Assembly (NCBI GenBank): GCA_016285355.1
Contig: JAEEQP010000076.1
Location: 1-9,876, forward strand
Source: Bacteroidales bacterium
Lineage (GTDB): Bacteria; Bacteroidota; Bacteroidia; Bacteroidales; F082
Direction: 5' to 3'
DNA: 9,876 nucleotides
Shown here: positions 6,460 to 9,876 of the stretch, piece after piece
Numbering within the stretch: the stretch's first letter is position 1
Layout of the letters: every line of letters starts with the position of its first letter
Made by a program: the position numbers and the translations under genes
The notes under the pieces: model-generated
What the model was told of the DNA's origin: nothing
What the model saw: only the letters and a program-made list of their open reading frames with translations
Databases searched by the model: none

Positions 6460-8145
6460 ATGAAAACAACATTTAAATTTACAGCTGTCATCGCTTTTGC
6501 GATGCTTTTCGGAACGAAAGCCGTTGCCCAAGAATGGGAATACTCCATTCCCTACCAACCTTCAGATACGGAAATGACCCGCCAGTATTGCGCCTACGAG
6601 ATGTCCGATGGGCGCATCATCGTTAGTGCTTCGTTCCTTTTCAATATTGGGTCGTACGCAGCCGGTTATCCTTTCTATCCGCCGCACAATGCTTTGGTGG
6701 CCTTGTCGCCCGAGGGTGAGGAACTGGCGCGAAACAACTACCTCAAACCTGGATATTGGGGTTCTTCCTACAATCCGTATGTGTTTGAGAACGAGAGCGG
6801 TGAGTTGTTCATGCTGACCACCTTCAGCCCCGACCACGAATCGCGGTATTTCAACTATTTCCTGAACTACGACAATCCGCCGACCGATGCCATTTTAGGA
6901 TTGTATAAACTCGATGACAACTTGGAAATCGTTGAAAGCCATGAGTATAGTTTTTCAGTGGATACAGTGCAAGGCCAATACGCCTCTGATCCCTGTGGTT
7001 CGAGCGGCAGCATCCATCTTCACTCCGCTATTATTGATGATGGCTGTATGGTCGGCGTTTACACGAAAAATGTGAGTTATGACCGCGACAGCATCCATGG
7101 CTACGATTCATTATTCTTTTTCCGAATGAATTTTGAAGGCGAGTTGCTCGCTAATGTCGGCTATGAGTTGCCTTATTCAGGCTATGCGTGGCAAATGATT
7201 TTCTGGCGTGAGCAGTTGGTTCCGACAGATTACGGATATATCTATTACAGTGGTTATTCCAATGTTCCGCCGACACTTAAACCTGAAAAAGAAACATCGG
7301 ATTATGCGAAAGGTGCAGTTTGTTATTTTGACAAAGACTTCAACCCTTTGAGACACAGATATTTCAAACATGCGGGTAATCCCAGTGTCAATTGGCCTTT
7401 TGACGAGGTGTCCATCATGCGGAGCAAGCACAACACCACTTATTTGGCGACAAGATCAAAAACAGAGTGGACGCAAAATGATGATGATTGTTACTTGTAT
7501 GAATTTGATGATGACATTAATGGCACGTCGGATTTCGTTCCTGTTGTTAACAATCTTCGAAGAGGTTTGGCAGATTTTGATTTTGTGGCCGAAGGTAGGG
7601 CTGTGGATGTCAGAGACAATTTTTCATTGTATTTCTGCTACTCATTGGATGTCAGTTTGTCGCTTGCTGGTGATTCATGGGTAGTGATTGAGCAACTTGA
7701 CAACGATTTCAATACCCTTGCAGAAGTGTATTACGGTACCAATGACGATCTAATGTGGTATTGTGCTGAAAGTATCACTTTTACAAGGGATGATGGCGTT
7801 TTGATAACCACCCAAACGAAGAAACTCACTGACCAAAGCCAACAAGGTTCTGCGGTCGTGAAATTCCCGGCAGAGGTTTTCGACGGCATCGAAGAAGCCC
7901 ACGACAACGGCCTGAAGGTGGCGATTGCCTATCCCAACCCCGGAAAGGACATGCTGAACATCAAGACAGCCTTGCAAAATGCCCGCGTGGAAGTCTATGA
8001 TATAACTGGAAAACTGATTTACAATCAGGAAATTACCGAAAATATCACTTCGATAAATGCTGAAAGTTGGCCTTCGGGGATTTATGTTTGGAAAGTGGTT
8101 TCAGACAACAAGGAAGTAGAAGAGGGGAAATGGGTGAAAGAATGA
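6460..8145 (+). CDS. T9SS type A sorting domain protein, tandem paralog 2
   Basis: This 561-residue protein is the direct tandem copy of the preceding gene, with the same signal peptide end (TKAVA|Q24 EWEYS), the same strand-turn-strand units (MSDGRIIVSA, ENESGELFMLTT, FSLYFCYSLDV, TRDDGVLITT) and the same T9SS sorting domain (YPNPGKDMLNI from residue 491, WPSGIYVWKV, ending KWVKE). It starts four bases after the upstream stop, so the two are almost certainly co-transcribed and may be translationally coupled. The paralogs differ mostly in surface-loop-like segments (for example after SNVPP, and small insertions such as SYAAGYP near residue 66), while the ends are nearly identical, including silent sites. 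A hairpin terminator follows 26 bases after the stop. Function unknown; they could be paired surface or extracellular proteins with different binding faces. Confidence 0.9.
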   Translation: MKTTFKFTAVIAFAMLFGTKAVAQEWEYSIPYQPSDTEMTRQYCAYEMSDGRIIVSASFLFNIGSYAAGYPFYPPHNALVALSPEGEELARNNYLKPGYWGSSYNPYVFENESGELFMLTTFSPDHESRYFNYFLNYDNPPTDAILGLYKLDDNLEIVESHEYSFSVDTVQGQYASDPCGSSGSIHLHSAIIDDGCMVGVYTKNVSYDRDSIHGYDSLFFFRMNFEGELLANVGYELPYSGYAWQMIFWREQLVPTDYGYIYYSGYSNVPPTLKPEKETSDYAKGAVCYFDKDFNPLRHRYFKHAGNPSVNWPFDEVSIMRSKHNTTYLATRSKTEWTQNDDDCYLYEFDDDINGTSDFVPVVNNLRRGLADFDFVAEGRAVDVRDNFSLYFCYSLDVSLSLAGDSWVVIEQLDNDFNTLAEVYYGTNDDLMWYCAESITFTRDDGVLITTQTKKLTDQSQQGSAVVKFPAEVFDGIEEAHDNGLKVAIAYPNPGKDMLNIKTALQNARVEVYDITGKLIYNQEITENITSINAESWPSGIYVWKVVSDNKEVEEGKWVKE

Positions 8146-8150
8146 ATAGG

Positions 8151-8184
8151 GTAAAGTAAAAAGTGTAAAGTAAAAAGTGTAAAG
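8151..8184 (+). repeat. 14-bp tandem repeat (about 2.4 copies)
   Basis: The unit GTAAAGTAAAAAGT occurs at 8151-8164 and 8165-8178, and its first six bases recur at 8179-8184. The array runs directly into the left arm of the following hairpin and shares its GTGTAAAG core, so array and hairpin probably arose from the same short sequence. Confidence 0.8.
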
Positions 8185-8221
8185 AAACTTTACACCACTG
8201 TAAAGAAACTTTACACTTTTT
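8172..8221 (+). terminator. Long hairpin with T tract, likely intrinsic terminator
   Basis: AAAAAGTGTAAAG (8172-8184) pairs perfectly with CTTTACACTTTTT (8209-8221). After an AAA/AAA internal loop, CTTTACA (8188-8194) pairs with TGTAAAG (8199-8205) around CCAC. The right arm ends in five Ts. The position 26 bases after the second T9SS gene fits transcription termination. The stem is A/T-rich, so it is weaker than typical GC-rich terminators. An alternative fold gives two smaller hairpins (GTGTAAAG-AAA-CTTTACAC and GTAAAG-AAA-CTTTAC). The sequence is nearly symmetric, so it could work on both strands. Confidence 0.65.
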
Positions 8222-8261
8222 GTAAATCATATTTTGTAATTTATTGGTTTTTAATTATTTG

Positions 8262-8302
8262 CAAATTTGGTACGGCATTTGCTATGCCAAAGCACAAATT
8301 TG
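8262..8302. promoter_or_regulatory. Nested dyad upstream of outer-membrane protein gene
   Basis: CAAATTTG occurs at 8262-8269 and again at 8295-8302. Between them, GGCAT (8274-8278) and ATGCC (8284-8288) form an inverted repeat with the same centre. Together they make a 13-bp-arm dyad with a small internal loop, ending 27 bases before the ATG at 8330. It could be an operator or a hairpin in the leader. No other copy is seen in this window. Confidence 0.35.
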
Positions 8303-8329
8303 ATTATCAACCTATAAAATTACAGCATT

Positions 8330-9876
8330 ATGAACAAGAAATCATTTTTCACGGCACTGCTCTTTTGCATGGCGGTGCTGGGCGCAGAGGCGAAAAACAT
8401 CACAGGCCGCGTGGTGGACGAAAACAACGAGGCCATCCCTTACGCCACCGTCGTGGCGATGCAACTGCCCGACAGCACATTTCTCGGTGGCGTGACCACC
8501 GACAACGATGGCCGATTTACGCTAGACTTGACCTGCGACCTGTTGAAAATCAGTTTTGTGGGCTATGATCCGAAGTTTGTCAGCCAACCGAAAGGCAATT
8601 TGGGAACGCTGAAAATGAGCGTCGCATCATCGCAATTAAAAGAGGTGACCATTGCGGCCAAGCGACCCGAAATCACCAATCTGCCCGATAGGACGGTGGT
8701 CGGGGTGGAAAGCACCTTGCTATCATCGAGTGCCGACGGCATCGACATGCTGCGCAAAACACCAGGTCTGTTGGTAGATGGACAGAACAACCTCTCCGTT
8801 ATAGGGCAAGGGTCGCCCATCGTTTACATCAACAACCGGCGTGTGTATTCGATGGACGAGGTCTATAACCTGAACCCGCAAAACATCAAGTCCATCGAAA
8901 TTATCCACAATCCTTCTTCACAATACGAGGCCGACGCCACCGCCATCGTGAAAATCGTCACCATACGGCGCAACGATGATTTTTCGGTGCGCATCGGTGG
9001 CACGCTGACCAAGGCACGGCGTTGGAGCGAGCGTGCCTTTGCCGATGTCACCCTGTCGAAAAACAAGTTTTCGGCCAACTTCTATTACGGCTTCAACGGA
9101 CGCAACACGCATACCCTCAACAACGAGGACGTGATGGGCTACTCGATGATTGAGCACCGCGCCTACAACCTCTCGGAAAACCAAGGCCACAACGCGAAAC
9201 TGATGCTGGAATACGCCCTGAACCCGAAAATGACTATCGGCTTGCAGAGCAACAACAACTTAAGCAACGGGACGAGCCTGCGCGAGCAAAAGACCCATTT
9301 TGAGGGGCCTGGCCACACGGATTTCAAGACCGTGACCAACACCCATGACAAGGGCTTGCGGAGCAACAACACGCTGTTTTTCAACTACGACATCGACAGC
9401 CTCGGGCAGAATCTCAACGTGACCTTGGACTACACCTACAACCGCTATGATGACTTGGACACTTTCCGCAACATCGTTGACGGAAGCGAAAGCCAAGGCA
9501 TCCTGAACTCGAACAGAGGCTACGGCAACACAGGCATTTATGTGGGCAAGGCCGACTACACCCTGCCGCTCCGAAACGGCAAAACCACCCTCACGGCGGG
9601 CGTGAAATACTCCTTAATTCAGACCGACAACCACGTTGACCTGAACGGAAGCAACAACCTCTTGCAGCATTATCATTCCGACGAGTCGAATGCAGCCGCC
9701 TATGCCAGCGTTGCGCACAATTTTTCCGACAAGTGGTCGGCCACGGCTGGACTGCGTTTTGAGTATGTGGACCGCAAGAACTTCTTGAACGGCGAGCCCC
9801 AAGTGAAATACACGAATCCCGGGCTTTTCCCGAATGCCACCGTGCAATACAAGCCCGCCGAAGGCTACGCGATGGG
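8330..9876 (+). CDS. Outer-membrane beta-barrel protein with CarboxypepD_reg domain (3' partial)
   Basis: The frame is open from ATG 8330 to the right edge (515 codons), so the 3' end is missing; family members are usually about 700-900 residues. The N-terminus is a signal peptide (NKKSFFTALLFCMAVLG, cleavage probably after AEA at 19-21). A CarboxypepD_reg-like beta-sandwich follows at about 24-105 (ITGRVVDENNEAIPYATV, TTDNDGRFTL, ISFVGYD). A TonB-receptor-like plug covers about 115-215 (DGIDMLRKTPGLLVDG, PIVYINNRRV, NPSSQYEADATAIVKIVT). The rest is alternating outer-membrane strands with Asn/Tyr/Asp-rich loops. It most resembles the outer-membrane beta-barrel / TonB-dependent receptor-like group of Bacteroidota. 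No clear TonB box is seen near the N-terminus, and the substrate cannot be told. A terminator-like hairpin and 184 bases separate it from the T9SS pair, so it is probably its own transcription unit. Confidence 0.88.
   Translation, partial: MNKKSFFTALLFCMAVLGAEAKNITGRVVDENNEAIPYATVVAMQLPDSTFLGGVTTDNDGRFTLDLTCDLLKISFVGYDPKFVSQPKGNLGTLKMSVASSQLKEVTIAAKRPEITNLPDRTVVGVESTLLSSSADGIDMLRKTPGLLVDGQNNLSVIGQGSPIVYINNRRVYSMDEVYNLNPQNIKSIEIIHNPSSQYEADATAIVKIVTIRRNDDFSVRIGGTLTKARRWSERAFADVTLSKNKFSANFYYGFNGRNTHTLNNEDVMGYSMIEHRAYNLSENQGHNAKLMLEYALNPKMTIGLQSNNNLSNGTSLREQKTHFEGPGHTDFKTVTNTHDKGLRSNNTLFFNYDIDSLGQNLNVTLDYTYNRYDDLDTFRNIVDGSESQGILNSNRGYGNTGIYVGKADYTLPLRNGKTTLTAGVKYSLIQTDNHVDLNGSNNLLQHYHSDESNAAAYASVAHNFSDKWSATAGLRFEYVDRKNFLNGEPQVKYTNPGLFPNATVQYKPAEGYAM

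Noticed and set aside
8151..8221. CRISPR array suggested by short repeated units
   Set aside because: Units are 14 bp, contiguous and partly inverted, without spacers; there are no cas genes.
8284..8568. 94-codon + strand frame starting before the outer-membrane protein gene
   Set aside because: Its translation is Arg/His-rich and it overlaps the signal peptide and CarboxypepD_reg region of the 8330 gene, which has clear family features.
8330..9876. SusC-type starch utilisation receptor with a SusD partner
   Set aside because: The plug and barrel sequence resemble the shorter outer-membrane beta-barrel group rather than SusC, and no SusD gene is present in the window; the downstream side is not visible.

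Overview
The window looks like chromosomal DNA of a Bacteroidota member, most likely of the order Bacteroidales. The signs are three secreted proteins with type IX secretion (T9SS) type A sorting domains (YPNP motif near the C-terminus), signal peptides ending AVA|Q, a pair of lipobox + TPR + transmembrane + HTH proteins of a kind common in Bacteroidales, a CarboxypepD_reg/plug/beta-barrel outer-membrane protein, a TAnnTTTG-type promoter match, and A/T-rich rather than Shine-Dalgarno leaders. All genes lie on the + strand.

Layout. (1) 1-768: 3' part of a T9SS-secreted protein, cut by the window edge. (2) 769-892: intergenic, with a short dispersed-type repeat and a TATCTTTG promoter element right next to the next start codon. 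(3) 893-2851: membrane-spanning TPR/HTH regulator. Its frame runs without a stop into the signal peptide of a small lipoprotein. (4) 2666-2889: that small lipoprotein, apparently frameshifted; its restored frame would end in an ATGA overlap with the next gene. (5) 2886-4535: second TPR/HTH regulator. (6) 4536-4772: intergenic, with an inverted repeat and a 73-bp palindromic dispersed-type repeat. (7) 4773-6455 and 6460-8145: tandem paralogous T9SS cargo proteins, four bases apart, probably beta-propeller-like. (8) 8146-8329: intergenic, with tandem 14-mers, a long hairpin terminator and a nested dyad. (9) 8330-9876: 5' part of an outer-membrane beta-barrel protein with a CarboxypepD_reg domain, running off the right edge.

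How they may fit together (inference): the two regulators probably expose TPR repeats in the periplasm and carry a cytoplasmic HTH, so they could couple an envelope signal directly to transcription. The neighbouring cell-surface and secreted proteins are the obvious candidate targets, but no operator shared by them could be identified.

The most unusual signals are small-scale. A 72-bp palindromic repeat sits in frame inside the first regulator and is translated as 24 extra codons between two helices. The stop codon of that regulator is missing. The short lipoprotein frame is disrupted. The tandem T9SS paralogs are a mosaic, with nearly identical 3' ends at silent positions. I did not see a recognisable defence system, CRISPR array, transposase, tRNA or rRNA.
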